Shown: positions 1 through 7,326, counted from the stretch's first letter. The stretch: DNA of 7,326 nucleotides from Clostridia bacterium (GCA_017502065.1 JAFVVU010000192.1:1-7326); one strand, 5' to 3'. A program made the numbers and translations. Notes: generated by a model not told the origin, from the sequence alone.

Positions 1-1686
1 AATAATCTTTTTAACTTCTTGATCAATTAATAATGCAATTTGATCTGAGAAGTTTTTACTTTGATTATAATCTCTACCTAAGAATACACTTTCATTTCTA
101 TGTTCAAATTGCATAGGTCCAAGAGAACTCATACCATATTCAGTTACCATACTTCTTGCTATTTCCGATGCACGCTCAATATCGTTTGACGCACCTGTGC
201 TTATATCATCAAATATGATTTTTTCAGCTGCTCTTCCGCCAAGAAGAATTTTAATGCTATCATACATCGAATTCTTTGTTTCATACATCTTATCTTCTGT
301 AGGAAGGTGCATTGTATATCCGCCTGCTCTTCCGCGCGGAATAATTGATACCTCGTGTACAGGATCCTGATCAGGTAAAAGACGTGTAACAAGCGCATGA
401 CCCGCTTCATGATAAGCAGTAATTTTCTTTTTCTTTTCGCTCACCACTCTGGATTTCTTTTCCACACCCATCATTACCTTCATAAGAGCCATCTGTATAT
501 CATCATTATCAATGAGTTGTTTATTACCTCTTGCCGCAAGAAGTGCCGCTTCGTTCATAAGGTTTTCAAGGTCTGCGCCTGTAAAGCCTGCAGTTGTTCT
601 TGCAACCGTTTTAAGATTTACCGTTGGTGCAAGCTTTTTATTTCTTGAATGAACTGTGAGAATATCTTCTCTGCCCTGAACGTCAGGAGTATTAACAACA
701 ATCTGTCTGTCAAATCTGCCCGGTCTTAGTAGTGCAGGGTCAAGGATGTCAGGACGGTTTGTTGCCGCAATTATAATAACGCCTTCGTTAACACCGAATC
801 CGTCCATTTCAACAAGGAGCTGATTGAGTGTCTGTTCTCTTTCGTCATGACCGCCGCCCATTCCGGCACCACGGTGTCTACCAACGGCATCAATTTCATC
901 TATAAAAATAACTGAAGGAGTTGATTTTTTTGCTTCTTCAAACAAATCTCTTACACGTGCCGCACCAACGCCGACAAACATTTCAACAAAATCGGAACCG
1001 CTTATGCTGAAAAACGGTACGCCGGCTTCACCTGCAACGGCTTTTGCAAGAAGAGTTTTACCTGTTCCCGGCGGGCCTACAAGAAGCACACCTTTCGGGA
1101 TTCTTGCGCCAAGCGATGTATATTTTGAAGGGAGCTTCAGAAAATCAACAATTTCTTCCAAATCTGCTTTTTCTTCATCTGCACCTGCAACATCCGCAAA
1201 TGTTATTTTTTTGCCTGTGTTAGCTAAGTTTTTTGCGCGGCTTTTACCAAAATTCATAACTTTTCCGCCGCCTCCTCCGCCTTGCATATTGCGGAAGAAA
1301 AACAGCCAGAACACAATGAGTATTGCACCGAACAAAAGATATGGAATCACCGAAAGCCACCACGGCGCACTTACCGGAGCCGGTGTGTCAAATGTAAATG
1401 CCGGGTTTGTCATTATAAGTTCTTTGATTTCCTGTGTTGCAAAAGTAAGAAACAGGTTTGCAGACGGAATTTCCACAAGCATTTCCTTACCGTTTTTAAG
1501 TGTTGCAATTGCCGTTGTTTCATCAACAACAATTCCTGTAACCTGTCCGCTTTCAATACTTCGCATAAGGTCACTCATGGTGTTTCTTTCAATATTCGTT
1601 GGCTGAGCTAAAAATGAATAAACAAGAAACAGCGCAATAAATAAAATCACATAAAAGCTGATGCTTTTTAATTTTTTCTTCAACAA
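1..1686 (-). CDS. ftsH: ATP-dependent zinc metalloprotease FtsH (3' end outside window)
   Basis: Membrane-anchored AAA+ protease that unfolds and degrades membrane and regulatory proteins. The frame is open for 562 codons and leaves the window at base 1; family members are usually 600-660 residues, so only the C-terminal tail is missing. Visible in order: membrane segment at about residues 9-27, a small extracytoplasmic domain at about 28-108, a second membrane segment at about 109-131, a linker with six glycines (136-141), Walker A GPPGTGKT (204-211), pore loop FVG (237-239), Walker B ending in D263-E264, a second region of homology (309-328) with arginines R321 and R324, zinc motif HEAGH (426-430), and GASND whose D502 is the likely third zinc ligand. 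No ATG fits the start. TTG at 1686 lies 7 nt after GGGAG; TTG at 1683 is the alternative. It follows hpt after 101 bp and may also have its own promoter. Identity is certain; the start is not. Confidence 0.97.
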   Translation of the reverse strand, partial: MLKKKLKSISFYVILFIALFLVYSFLAQPTNIERNTMSDLMRSIESGQVTGIVVDETTAIATLKNGKEMLVEIPSANLFLTFATQEIKELIMTNPAFTFDTPAPVSAPWWLSVIPYLLFGAILIVFWLFFFRNMQGGGGGGKVMNFGKSRAKNLANTGKKITFADVAGADEEKADLEEIVDFLKLPSKYTSLGARIPKGVLLVGPPGTGKTLLAKAVAGEAGVPFFSISGSDFVEMFVGVGAARVRDLFEEAKKSTPSVIFIDEIDAVGRHRGAGMGGGHDEREQTLNQLLVEMDGFGVNEGVIIIAATNRPDILDPALLRPGRFDRQIVVNTPDVQGREDILTVHSRNKKLAPTVNLKTVARTTAGFTGADLENLMNEAALLAARGNKQLIDNDDIQMALMKVMMGVEKKSRVVSEKKKKITAYHEAGHALVTRLLPDQDPVHEVSIIPRGRAGGYTMHLPTEDKMYETKNSMYDSIKILLGGRAAEKIIFDDISTGASNDIERASEIARSMVTEYGMSSLGPMQFEHRNESVFLGRDYNQSKNFSDQIALLIDQEVKKII

Positions 1687-1693
1687 AGTCACT

Positions 1694-1698
1694 CTCCC
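1694..1698 (-). promoter_or_regulatory. Shine-Dalgarno site of ftsH
   Basis: On the minus strand this reads GGGAG, followed by 7 nt and then the first of two adjacent TTG codons (1686 and 1683). An in-frame GTG at 1692 is almost in contact with the site and so unlikely to be used. The spacing favours TTG 1686, giving a protein that begins Met-Leu-Lys-Lys-Lys. No in-frame ATG occurs before the one that would remove the first membrane segment. Confidence 0.65.
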
Positions 1699-1747
1699 AT
1701 TGGTTGTATGTATTATGATGAAATATTCTGCCCCAAAACATCAATTT

Positions 1748-1769
1748 AATTGTATGCTTTTTTACAATT
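1748..1769. repeat. Inverted repeat AATTGTA-N8-TACAATT upstream of ftsH
   Basis: Two perfect 7-bp arms (1748-1754 and 1763-1769) are separated by 8 nt, about 60 bp upstream of the ftsH start and 18 bp past the hpt stop. Each arm has a single G or C, so it would form a weak RNA hairpin. A protein-binding operator is the more attractive reading, and chance occurrence in AT-rich DNA is the null. I do not recognise it as a CIRCE or CtsR site. Confidence 0.35.
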
Positions 1770-1787
1770 TTTATTTATGTACTTACT

Positions 1788-2324
1788 TTACCCGTAAATT
1801 TCTTCTTTTAAAACTCCTACATACGGCAGGTTTCTGTATTTTTCGGCATAATCAAGTCCGTATCCTACAACAAATTCGTTTTCAATCTGAAAACCTTTGT
1901 AATCAACAAAAACTTCTACCTCTCGTCTTGACGGTTTATCAAGCATTGTACATATTTTAACTGATTTTGCGCCACGGCTTAAAAAGTTTTCTTTCAGTTT
2001 TGAAAGTGTTCTGCCCGTGTCAACGATATCTTCAACAATAAGAACATTTTTATCTTTCAAATCAATTGAAGTATCTTTCTTTATTTCAAGGTGTCCGGAA
2101 GATGTTGTTGATGCACCATAGCTTGATGCTACCATGAAATCCATCTGCACTTTGCTTTTTATGTTTCTGATTAAATCAGCCATAAACACAAAGCCGCCTT
2201 TTAAAATGGATATTGCAATAAAATCTTCCCCATTATAATCTTTTTCAATTGCCTCTGCCAGTTCGGCTGCCCTTTGTGAAAGCTGTTCTTCCGTCACCAG
2301 AATTTTCTTAATATCATTTTTCAT
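1788..2324 (-). CDS. hpt: Hypoxanthine (guanine) phosphoribosyltransferase
   Basis: Cytosolic purine-salvage enzyme that joins hypoxanthine or guanine to PRPP to give IMP or GMP. At 178 residues it is complete and of normal length for the bacterial family. Visible motifs: LKGG (41-44), the mobile-loop start SSYG (67-70), the PRPP-binding signature VLIVEDIVDTGRT (94-106) with the acidic pair E98-D99, and the C-terminal base-binding region with GLDYAEKYRNLPYVG (156-170). The ATG lies inside the end of tilS (11-bp overlap) and has its own strong GGGGGA site 7 nt upstream. tilS-hpt-ftsH is a conserved order in Firmicutes. In B. subtilis the enzyme is inhibited by (p)ppGpp and, with TilS, is reported to activate ftsH; whether either holds here cannot be read from the sequence. 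Preference between hypoxanthine and guanine cannot be told either. Confidence 0.97.
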   Translation of the reverse strand: MKNDIKKILVTEEQLSQRAAELAEAIEKDYNGEDFIAISILKGGFVFMADLIRNIKSKVQMDFMVASSYGASTTSSGHLEIKKDTSIDLKDKNVLIVEDIVDTGRTLSKLKENFLSRGAKSVKICTMLDKPSRREVEVFVDYKGFQIENEFVVGYGLDYAEKYRNLPYVGVLKEEIYG

Positions 2325-3600
2325 TTGTCAGTCCCCCACAGTATATCTTTATATTAAGCTTTTTTAAAATATCTCCTGAAATAACACCCGGCACAGCCGC
2401 AACTTCACCATCTGCCGTTATTACTCCAATACTGTTTCTTTTATGAACGGGTATTTTTTTATCAATCAATACTTTTTTAACCTTTTTATGCATTCCGCCT
2501 GCAAGGATTTTATCCCCATCCTGTCTGCTTCGCAATACAAGCTTGCGGTTTTCCGGATTTACGCAAGTTATCTTAAGTCCGTTTATAAAATTATCTCCGT
2601 TTTTAAGTTCGTGTGAAAAACTTATATTTTCCGGTAATCCGGATTTGAAATAAAGTTTATTATACGAAAGCTCTGCGTACCCTCCCGGTAAATCAACCGT
2701 TTTCCCGGTTTCGCCTCTGTTGGCTGTTTCAAGCAACATCATAATATGCTTATATTCCAAAGAAATGTCTGCCTGTTTTGCAATTTCGGAAACAATTCTT
2801 CTTTGAAGTGCCGGATGAATGGTTTTAAGATTATTAACATCCAAAAACAAACCGTATTCATCTTCATTTGCAACGTTATGTTTAACTTTAGCAAGTTCTT
2901 CTTCTATAAAGTTTTTATCCGTTGCCGAATTTTCACCCAGACGTGATAATGAAGAAAGTATATCAGGATTGAATTCTTTTAATTGTTCAAGAAGTCCAAG
3001 TCTTATTCTATTCCTTGTATACTCCTGCTTAAGATTCGTTGAATCCGTAACAAAATCAAGATTTTGTTCTTTGCAGTAGTTTTCAATTTCTTTTCTTTCA
3101 AGGAAAAGAACCGGTCTTACGATATTTCCGCGTTTAACGGGAATGCCCGCAAGTCCGCCTGTTCCGCTACCACGGATTATATGATGCAGAATTGTTTCTG
3201 CGTTATCATTTTTGTTATGAGCTGTTGCAATTTTTGCAATACCTTTTTGTTTGATAATCGATTCAAAAAAGTCATATCTTGCGTTTCTTCCCGCTTCTTC
3301 TTCCGAAATGCCTTGTTGCTTAGCCAGTTCCGGAATGTTTTTATATTCAACATAAAACGGTATTTCATTATTTTCGCAAAATATTCTTGCGAATTCAGCG
3401 TCTCTGTCCGCTTCTGCTCCCCTGATACCATGGTGAAGATGCGCCGCCGATACCGAAATGTCAAGTTCGCATTTCAAGCTGCTCAGCAGATGCAAAAGAC
3501 ATACCGAATCAGCCCCGCCTGAAAAGGCCACAAGAACACTATCACCTTTTTCAAGAAGATTATTTTCGCAAATAAACTTTTTAAATCGTTCTTTAATCAT
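2314..3600 (-). CDS. tilS: tRNA(Ile)-lysidine synthetase
   Basis: Uses ATP and lysine to convert C34 of the CAU-anticodon tRNA-Ile to lysidine, so that it is charged with isoleucine and reads AUA. Isoleucine ATA codons are common in the neighbouring genes, in keeping with a need for it. The 428-residue protein is complete (E. coli TilS is about 430). Visible: the N-type ATP pyrophosphatase P-loop SGGADS (27-32), HHGIRG (56-61), GRNARYDFF (104-112), AHNKNDNAET (127-136) and RGSGTGGLAGIP (143-154), all typical of the catalytic domain. A middle domain follows, then a TilS C-terminal domain with RSRQDGDKI (357-365) and a lysine-rich segment around 372-388 that probably contacts tRNA. It starts 6 bp after the dnaB stop. 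The site before its ATG is weak (only GAG about 9 nt away), so its translation is probably coupled to dnaB. Its 3' end overlaps hpt by 11 bp. Confidence 0.97.
   Translation of the reverse strand: MIKERFKKFICENNLLEKGDSVLVAFSGGADSVCLLHLLSSLKCELDISVSAAHLHHGIRGAEADRDAEFARIFCENNEIPFYVEYKNIPELAKQQGISEEEAGRNARYDFFESIIKQKGIAKIATAHNKNDNAETILHHIIRGSGTGGLAGIPVKRGNIVRPVLFLERKEIENYCKEQNLDFVTDSTNLKQEYTRNRIRLGLLEQLKEFNPDILSSLSRLGENSATDKNFIEEELAKVKHNVANEDEYGLFLDVNNLKTIHPALQRRIVSEIAKQADISLEYKHIMMLLETANRGETGKTVDLPGGYAELSYNKLYFKSGLPENISFSHELKNGDNFINGLKITCVNPENRKLVLRSRQDGDKILAGGMHKKVKKVLIDKKIPVHKRNSIGVITADGEVAAVPGVISGDILKKLNIKIYCGGLTNEK
2332..2337 (-). promoter_or_regulatory. Shine-Dalgarno site of hpt, inside tilS
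   Basis: The minus strand reads GGGGGA 7 nt before the hpt ATG at 2324. It lies within the last codons of tilS and supports the start that overlaps tilS by 11 bp. hpt can therefore be initiated independently of tilS termination, although the overlap also allows coupling. Confidence 0.65.
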
Positions 3601-3606
3601 TTGTTA

Positions 3607-4938
3607 TCACTCATATGTTTTATTCAGAGTTCTGAACTTTGTGAATTCACCGTTCCATGCAAGGTCAATTGTGTCTGTTGCACCATTACGATGTTTTGCA
3701 ATAATACATTCAGCAATGTTCTTTTTCTCTGTGTTCGGGTCGTAATAATCGGGTCTGTGCAGGAAAATTACCATATCGGCATCCTGCTCGATAGCACCGG
3801 ATTCACGAAGGTCACTGAGCATTGGCTTATGGTCTGTTCTGTTTGCTGTTGCACGGGAAAGCTGCGAAAGTGCAATTACCGGAACATTAAGCTCTTTTGC
3901 AAGCACTTTAAGTGAACGGGAAATTTCGGAAATTTCCTGCTGTCTGTTTTCTGTTCTTTTGCTTCCCTGCATAAGCTGCAGATAGTCAATTACAACCATG
4001 CCAAGACCTTTTTCAAGCTGTAGTCTTCTGCATTTTGCACGTATATCAGTTACTGTTATACCCGGTGAATCATCAATATAAAGCGGAGCTTTTGAAAGCT
4101 TACCGACAACAGATGCAATAACCGGCCAGTCATCATCACTGAGTGTGCCGTTACGCATTTTTTCACCGTTTATCATTGCTTCAGACCAAATAATTCTGTT
4201 ACCGAGCTGTTCTTTTGACATTTCAAGGTTGAACACCGCCACGGGAACATTTTTATGTAATGCCGCGTACTGCGCAATGTTAAGGGCAAAACTTGTTTTA
4301 CCCATTGCAGGACGTGCCGCAATTATGATAAGGTCTGACGGCTGAAATCCGTTTGTTAATGCATCAAGGTCAGAAAAGCCTGTTGCTACACCGCTTGTCT
4401 TTCCTTTGTTTATACATACTTTTTCAAGCTGCTCAAATGTGCCTGCAAGTACATCTTTAATATGTGTAAATCCCTGAAGCTGTCTGTTCTGCAGGATGTC
4501 ATAAATATATTTTTCTGATGTGTCAAGGATTACACTGACATCATCATTTTCATCAAAACTGATTGACTGAATTTCTTTTGCTGCGCCGATAAGCCTGCGA
4601 AGAACTGCTTTATCCTGAATAATTTTGATGTATGCCTGCAGGTTCTGTGTTGTAGGAGTTATCATTGCAAGATTTGCAAGATACTGATATCCGCCAACTG
4701 TTTCGATATTCGGTCCAAGCGCTTTTGAAATTGTTACGCTGTCAACTGCTTCACCGGAATTCCACAAATCGATTATAGCAGAATATATTAACTTGTTCTG
4801 AGGCATATAAAAATCGTCTGCTGTTACCTTATCTGTTATTTCTGTAAGGCAGTTTGGGTCAACCAAGATTGAGCCGAGCACGGACTGTTCGGCTTCCGCA
4901 TTGAACGGCAGGGTCCTCACTGTATAATTATCTTCCAT
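3607..4938 (-). CDS. dnaB: Replicative DNA helicase DnaB (named DnaC in B. subtilis)
   Basis: Hexameric ring helicase that travels 5' to 3' ahead of the replication fork and recruits primase. The 443-residue protein is complete and of normal length, with no intein. Residues about 8-110 form the N-terminal DnaB domain that contacts primase and the ring collar. The RecA-like C-terminal domain begins near 180, with Walker A ARPAMGKTS (208-216), the catalytic glutamate in NLEM (E239), Walker B MVVIDYLQL (314-322, D318), the SQLSR motif (358-362), LRESGAIEQDAD (377-388), and the arginine-finger segment KHRNGAT (415-421, R417). The ATG at 4938 has GGAAGG 8 nt upstream and lies 19 bp after the rplI stop. 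gdpP-rplI-dnaB is a common Firmicutes order. Nothing in the protein is unusual. Confidence 0.98.
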   Translation of the reverse strand: MEDNYTVRTLPFNAEAEQSVLGSILVDPNCLTEITDKVTADDFYMPQNKLIYSAIIDLWNSGEAVDSVTISKALGPNIETVGGYQYLANLAMITPTTQNLQAYIKIIQDKAVLRRLIGAAKEIQSISFDENDDVSVILDTSEKYIYDILQNRQLQGFTHIKDVLAGTFEQLEKVCINKGKTSGVATGFSDLDALTNGFQPSDLIIIAARPAMGKTSFALNIAQYAALHKNVPVAVFNLEMSKEQLGNRIIWSEAMINGEKMRNGTLSDDDWPVIASVVGKLSKAPLYIDDSPGITVTDIRAKCRRLQLEKGLGMVVIDYLQLMQGSKRTENRQQEISEISRSLKVLAKELNVPVIALSQLSRATANRTDHKPMLSDLRESGAIEQDADMVIFLHRPDYYDPNTEKKNIAECIIAKHRNGATDTIDLAWNGEFTKFRTLNKTYE

Positions 4939-4957
4939 AATCTTTACCTTCCAACAA

Positions 4958-5398
4958 TTATTTTACTGTTACTTTAAGTGTTGCACTAACACCTGCATGT
5001 ACCTTCACCTGCAAGTTATATTCGCCAACTGATTTAATCGGGTCATGGAGAACAATTTTCTTTTTATCCATTACAATATGACCCTGCATTTTAAGTGCAT
5101 CTGCAACATCGCCTGATGTTATCGAACCGAAAAGCTTTCCGTTATCTCCTGATTTAGATTCAATAGTAACAGAAACAGCTTCTATTTTTGCTGCAAGCTC
5201 TTTTGCTGCTTCAAGTTCTTTTTCTTCTCTGTAGGCTTTGGCGTCCGCCTTGCCTTTCATTTCGTTTATAGCTGATTTTGTTGCTTCTGTTGCAAGTCCT
5301 TTCGGAAGAAGAAAGTTTCTTGCATATCCGTCGCTGACGTTAATCATATCACCTTTTTTACCCTGACCTTTAACGTCCTGATTTAAAATAACTTTCAT
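4958..5398 (-). CDS. rplI: 50S ribosomal protein L9
   Basis: Large-subunit protein that binds 23S rRNA near the base of the L1 stalk and helps maintain reading frame. The 146-residue protein is complete and close to the usual length of about 150. It begins with the typical [17 protein letters not shown], with [13 protein letters not shown] at 24-36, which together make up the N-terminal RNA-binding domain. The long connecting helix follows (about 41-74, rich in Ala, Lys and Glu), then the C-terminal domain with GKLFGSIT (87-94). It starts 6 bp after the gdpP stop. The purine-rich site AGGAAAGG (5409-5416) lies inside the end of gdpP and ends 10 nt before the ATG, which allows coupled translation. 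Confidence 0.98.
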   Translation of the reverse strand: MKVILNQDVKGQGKKGDMINVSDGYARNFLLPKGLATEATKSAINEMKGKADAKAYREEKELEAAKELAAKIEAVSVTIESKSGDNGKLFGSITSGDVADALKMQGHIVMDKKKIVLHDPIKSVGEYNLQVKVHAGVSATLKVTVK

Positions 5399-5404
5399 AT
5401 GTTA

Positions 5405-7326
5405 TCAACCTTTCCTGTTATTTTCAAAATATTCATCTATCGCCTGTTTAAGAATTGTTTTTGCTTCTTCAAACTTACAATCAAGCTGGGCACCTGCAAC
5501 AACATGATGTCCACCACCACCAATAAGTTCAAGAATCATTTGTACGTTTATATTACCAAGCGAACGTCCGCTTATATAAGTTACCCCGTTTACTCTGCAC
5601 ATTGTAAATGAAGCAACAATTCCTTCAATATCAAGAAGGTCGTCCGCCGCTGCTGCAGTAAGGCTTTGTATATCTTCATATTCACTGTCTGTTGAAGAAA
5701 TTGCTATAAATCCGTTATAAATTTCCGCAGATTTAACAATTTCAGAACGGATTGCATATTCTGTTCTTCCCGTCTGGAAAAGAACTTTGATGTTCGAAGC
5801 ATCAACTCCTTTTCTGCGGAGATATGCTGCTGCTTCAAAAGTACGCACACCCGTTTTGAACGAAAATCCTTTTGTATCAAGCTCAACGCCTGCAAAAAGT
5901 GCTTCAGCAACATTTTTTGTTATACTCTTACCATCGTTCATATACTGAAGAAGCTCCGTTACCATTTCACATGCTGAAGACGCTGACGGTTCATGATATG
6001 TGAGAGATGCATTTTCGATAAAGTCTGAGCTTTTTCTGTGATGGTCAATGACAACAATATTATTCGTTTTTTCGATAAGCTGCGGTTCTTCCGTTATAAC
6101 GGGTTTGAACACGTCAACAATTATAAGCAGAGTTGTCGGTGTTATTCGTGCCAGTGCCGTTTCCCTGTCAATAAACACCCCAGCGAATTTTTCTGTTTTT
6201 TCAAACTGGCTTTTAAGCTTATTGGTATATGCATTTGAGGTTTCAAGAACTATATAACTCGGTTTACCTTCTTCCATTGCCGCCGAGCACATACCTATTG
6301 CCGCACCAAAGCTGTCAAGGTCGGCATTTTTATGACCCATAATCATAACCTGTTCGGACTGACCCATAAGCTGTTTCAATGCATATGCCATTACACGGGT
6401 TTTAACACGGGTATATTTTTCAAGCTCTTTACTGTTTCCGCCAAAGTATTTAAACCCGTCTTCATTTTTTATTACAGCCTGGTCTCCGCCGCGGCCAAGT
6501 GCCATGTTAAGTGCGTTACGTGCCGAAATGTCATCGGCATAAATATTATTGTCCGCACCGGTTCCTATTCCCATACTTATTGTAACCGGGATTCTGTTAC
6601 CAAGACTTATATTCTTTACTTCATCAAGAATTGTAAACTTTGATTCTATTACTTTACGGAGCTGAAGCGAACTGAACACAATAAAGAATTTATCACGTTC
6701 AATTTTCTTGATTGCACCCTGATTTTCAATTGCCCAGTCGGTTATTTTCTTTTCCACCGTACCGATAAGAACTGTTTTTGCCTCATCATCTGTATGTTGC
6801 ATTACCTCTTCATAGTTATCAATTGTTAGCGAGCATACAACCGGACGTGAGTTTTCAAATGCGGTTTTAAGGTTTTCAAAGCGTGTGTCATCAATCCAGT
6901 ACAGAACAGCAAGATTACTTTCGTTTCTGTCCACATGGTTCACAACAAGTTTATAATGTTTGCCTTTATAAACTATTTTCTTTTCAGAAGATGTTTTTTC
7001 AATCAATTTATTAACATCTACTTCCAGTAAATCATTAAGATTGACATCCTGAAGTCCATCAAGTTCAAAAATGTCGCGGAAAAGCTCATTATACCAGATA
7101 ACTGAGCCATCCGTATTAAGTACCGAAATCGGAAGCGGCAAGCTTACAAGCGAGTTTCTGCCTGCTTCATCGGCATAAAACGAAAGGTTCTGTATATATT
7201 CCTGAAGTGCCTTTTCTCTTTTTGTTTCTGTTAAAAAACAATATACGGTAAGACCAATCCATATTGCGAGCCCCAGCAAAAACTGCGGCACATCACCCGT
7301 TATTACCAGCGGCATCACCGCAAGCA
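5405..7326 (-). CDS. gdpP: Cyclic-di-AMP phosphodiesterase GdpP (5' end outside window)
   Basis: Membrane-bound enzyme that hydrolyses c-di-AMP to pApA and so affects potassium, osmotic and cell-wall homeostasis. The frame is still open at the right edge: codons for Leu and Ala precede the GTG at 7318, and the edge dinucleotide would complete an NTG codon. Family members of about 650-660 residues have two N-terminal membrane segments. Only the second is fully visible (about residues 13-29, counting the codon at 7318 as 1), so some 20-30 residues are probably missing. Next come a PAS-like domain (about 55-145), a degenerate GGDEF domain (about 155-290, with LGRGGDQ at 274-280), a DHH phosphoesterase domain with GHKNADLDS (328-336), D402, D425-H426-H427 and D481, and a DHHA1 domain with GGGGHH (600-605). 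All expected metal ligands are present. Residue 404 is Phe where B. subtilis GdpP has His. It leads the visible part of the operon. Confidence 0.96.
   Translation of the reverse strand, partial: LAVMPLVITGDVPQFLLGLAIWIGLTVYCFLTETKREKALQEYIQNLSFYADEAGRNSLVSLPLPISVLNTDGSVIWYNELFRDIFELDGLQDVNLNDLLEVDVNKLIEKTSSEKKIVYKGKHYKLVVNHVDRNESNLAVLYWIDDTRFENLKTAFENSRPVVCSLTIDNYEEVMQHTDDEAKTVLIGTVEKKITDWAIENQGAIKKIERDKFFIVFSSLQLRKVIESKFTILDEVKNISLGNRIPVTISMGIGTGADNNIYADDISARNALNMALGRGGDQAVIKNEDGFKYFGGNSKELEKYTRVKTRVMAYALKQLMGQSEQVMIMGHKNADLDSFGAAIGMCSAAMEEGKPSYIVLETSNAYTNKLKSQFEKTEKFAGVFIDRETALARITPTTLLIIVDVFKPVITEEPQLIEKTNNIVVIDHHRKSSDFIENASLTYHEPSASSACEMVTELLQYMNDGKSITKNVAEALFAGVELDTKGFSFKTGVRTFEAAAYLRRKGVDASNIKVLFQTGRTEYAIRSEIVKSAEIYNGFIAISSTDSEYEDIQSLTAAAADDLLDIEGIVASFTMCRVNGVTYISGRSLGNINVQMILELIGGGGHHVVAGAQLDCKFEEAKTILKQAIDEYFENNRKG

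Larger units (their letters stand above)
1687..1787 (-). promoter_or_regulatory. hpt-ftsH intergenic region / ftsH leader
   Basis: This is the only substantial gene-free stretch in the window (101 bp). It is strongly AT-rich on the hpt side. It contains an inverted repeat (1748-1769), a possible -35-like TTGATG (1739-1744), a -10-like CATAAT (1712-1717) and the ftsH ribosome-binding site. The two hexamers are 21 bp apart, too far for an ordinary sigma-A promoter, so no promoter can be assigned. There is no GC-rich hairpin followed by a T tract, so read-through from hpt into ftsH is plausible. Such a gap in an otherwise tight cluster suggests separate control of ftsH, but that is inference. 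Confidence 0.4.

Noticed and set aside
1004..1606. Open frame of 200 codons on the plus strand
   Set aside because: It is fully antisense to ftsH, low-complexity in places (a run of Pro opposite the Gly linker) and resembles no family. It is a shadow of the real gene.
1689..1700. Three-codon frame ATG-GGA-GAG-TGA just before ftsH
   Set aside because: It coincides with the ftsH ribosome-binding site and has no site of its own, so a leader peptide is not supported.
1712..1744. Candidate ftsH promoter, TTGATG (1739-1744) and CATAAT (1712-1717)
   Set aside because: The 21-bp spacing is outside the usual 16-18 bp for sigma-A, and each hexamer could arise by chance in AT-rich DNA. No better pair was found in the spacer.
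1748..1775. Inverted repeat followed by a T-rich run on the plus strand, considered as a terminator
   Set aside because: The stem has a single G-C pair, and the T-rich side faces the strand without genes. In the direction of transcription no T tract follows.
3177..3464. 95-codon minus-strand frame within tilS
   Set aside because: It is an alternate frame of tilS on the same strand. tilS itself reads through intact, so this is neither a frameshift nor a nested gene.
3064..3915. Plus-strand open frames of about 95-150 codons opposite tilS and dnaB
   Set aside because: They lie entirely over strongly conserved genes in the opposite direction, have Phe/Cys/Ser-rich compositions typical of antisense shadows, and have no ribosome-binding sites.
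7313..7326. GTG at 7318, ATG at 7315 or the NTG at the edge as the true gdpP start
   Set aside because: The frame is open to the edge, no ribosome-binding site is visible, and starting here would remove the first of the two membrane segments normal for GdpP.
1..7326. Search for mobile elements, CRISPR arrays, tRNA or rRNA genes, riboswitches and toxin-antitoxin or defence genes
   Set aside because: Over 98% of the window is covered by six intact housekeeping frames, and the remaining gaps are too short or lack the needed structure.

Overview
The window looks like a chromosomal housekeeping segment of a Bacillota (Firmicutes), most likely a clostridial lineage. The grounds are the GdpP-type c-di-AMP phosphodiesterase (a largely Firmicutes family), the gdpP-rplI-dnaB order, the tilS-hpt-ftsH order, and a base composition of about 40% GC judged by eye. 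I cannot place it below class level from the sequence alone.

All six genes lie on the minus strand, so the transcript runs from the right edge to the left: gdpP (7326 to 5405, 5' end outside the window), rplI (5398 to 4958), dnaB (4938 to 3607), tilS (3600 to 2314), hpt (2324 to 1788) and ftsH (1686 to 1, 3' end outside the window). The first five are packed like one operon, with gaps of 6, 19 and 6 bp and then an 11-bp overlap. The only real intergenic space is 101 bp between hpt and ftsH. It holds an AT-rich inverted repeat and the ftsH ribosome-binding site, but no convincing terminator. ftsH starts with a TTG codon and runs off the left edge.

The genes cover second-messenger turnover (GdpP), the ribosome (L9), the replicative helicase (DnaB), decoding of AUA codons (TilS), purine salvage (Hpt) and membrane protein quality control (FtsH). 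In Bacillus subtilis the same genes occur as two separate blocks on either side of oriC; here they are joined end to end.

I found no mobile element, CRISPR array, RNA gene, phage gene or plausible plus-strand gene, and no evidence of a new biological system. The points most worth a second look are the hpt-ftsH gap as a possible target of TilS/Hpt regulation, a shift in codon preference in the last 110 bases of visible ftsH, and near-identical stop/start junctions at two gene boundaries.
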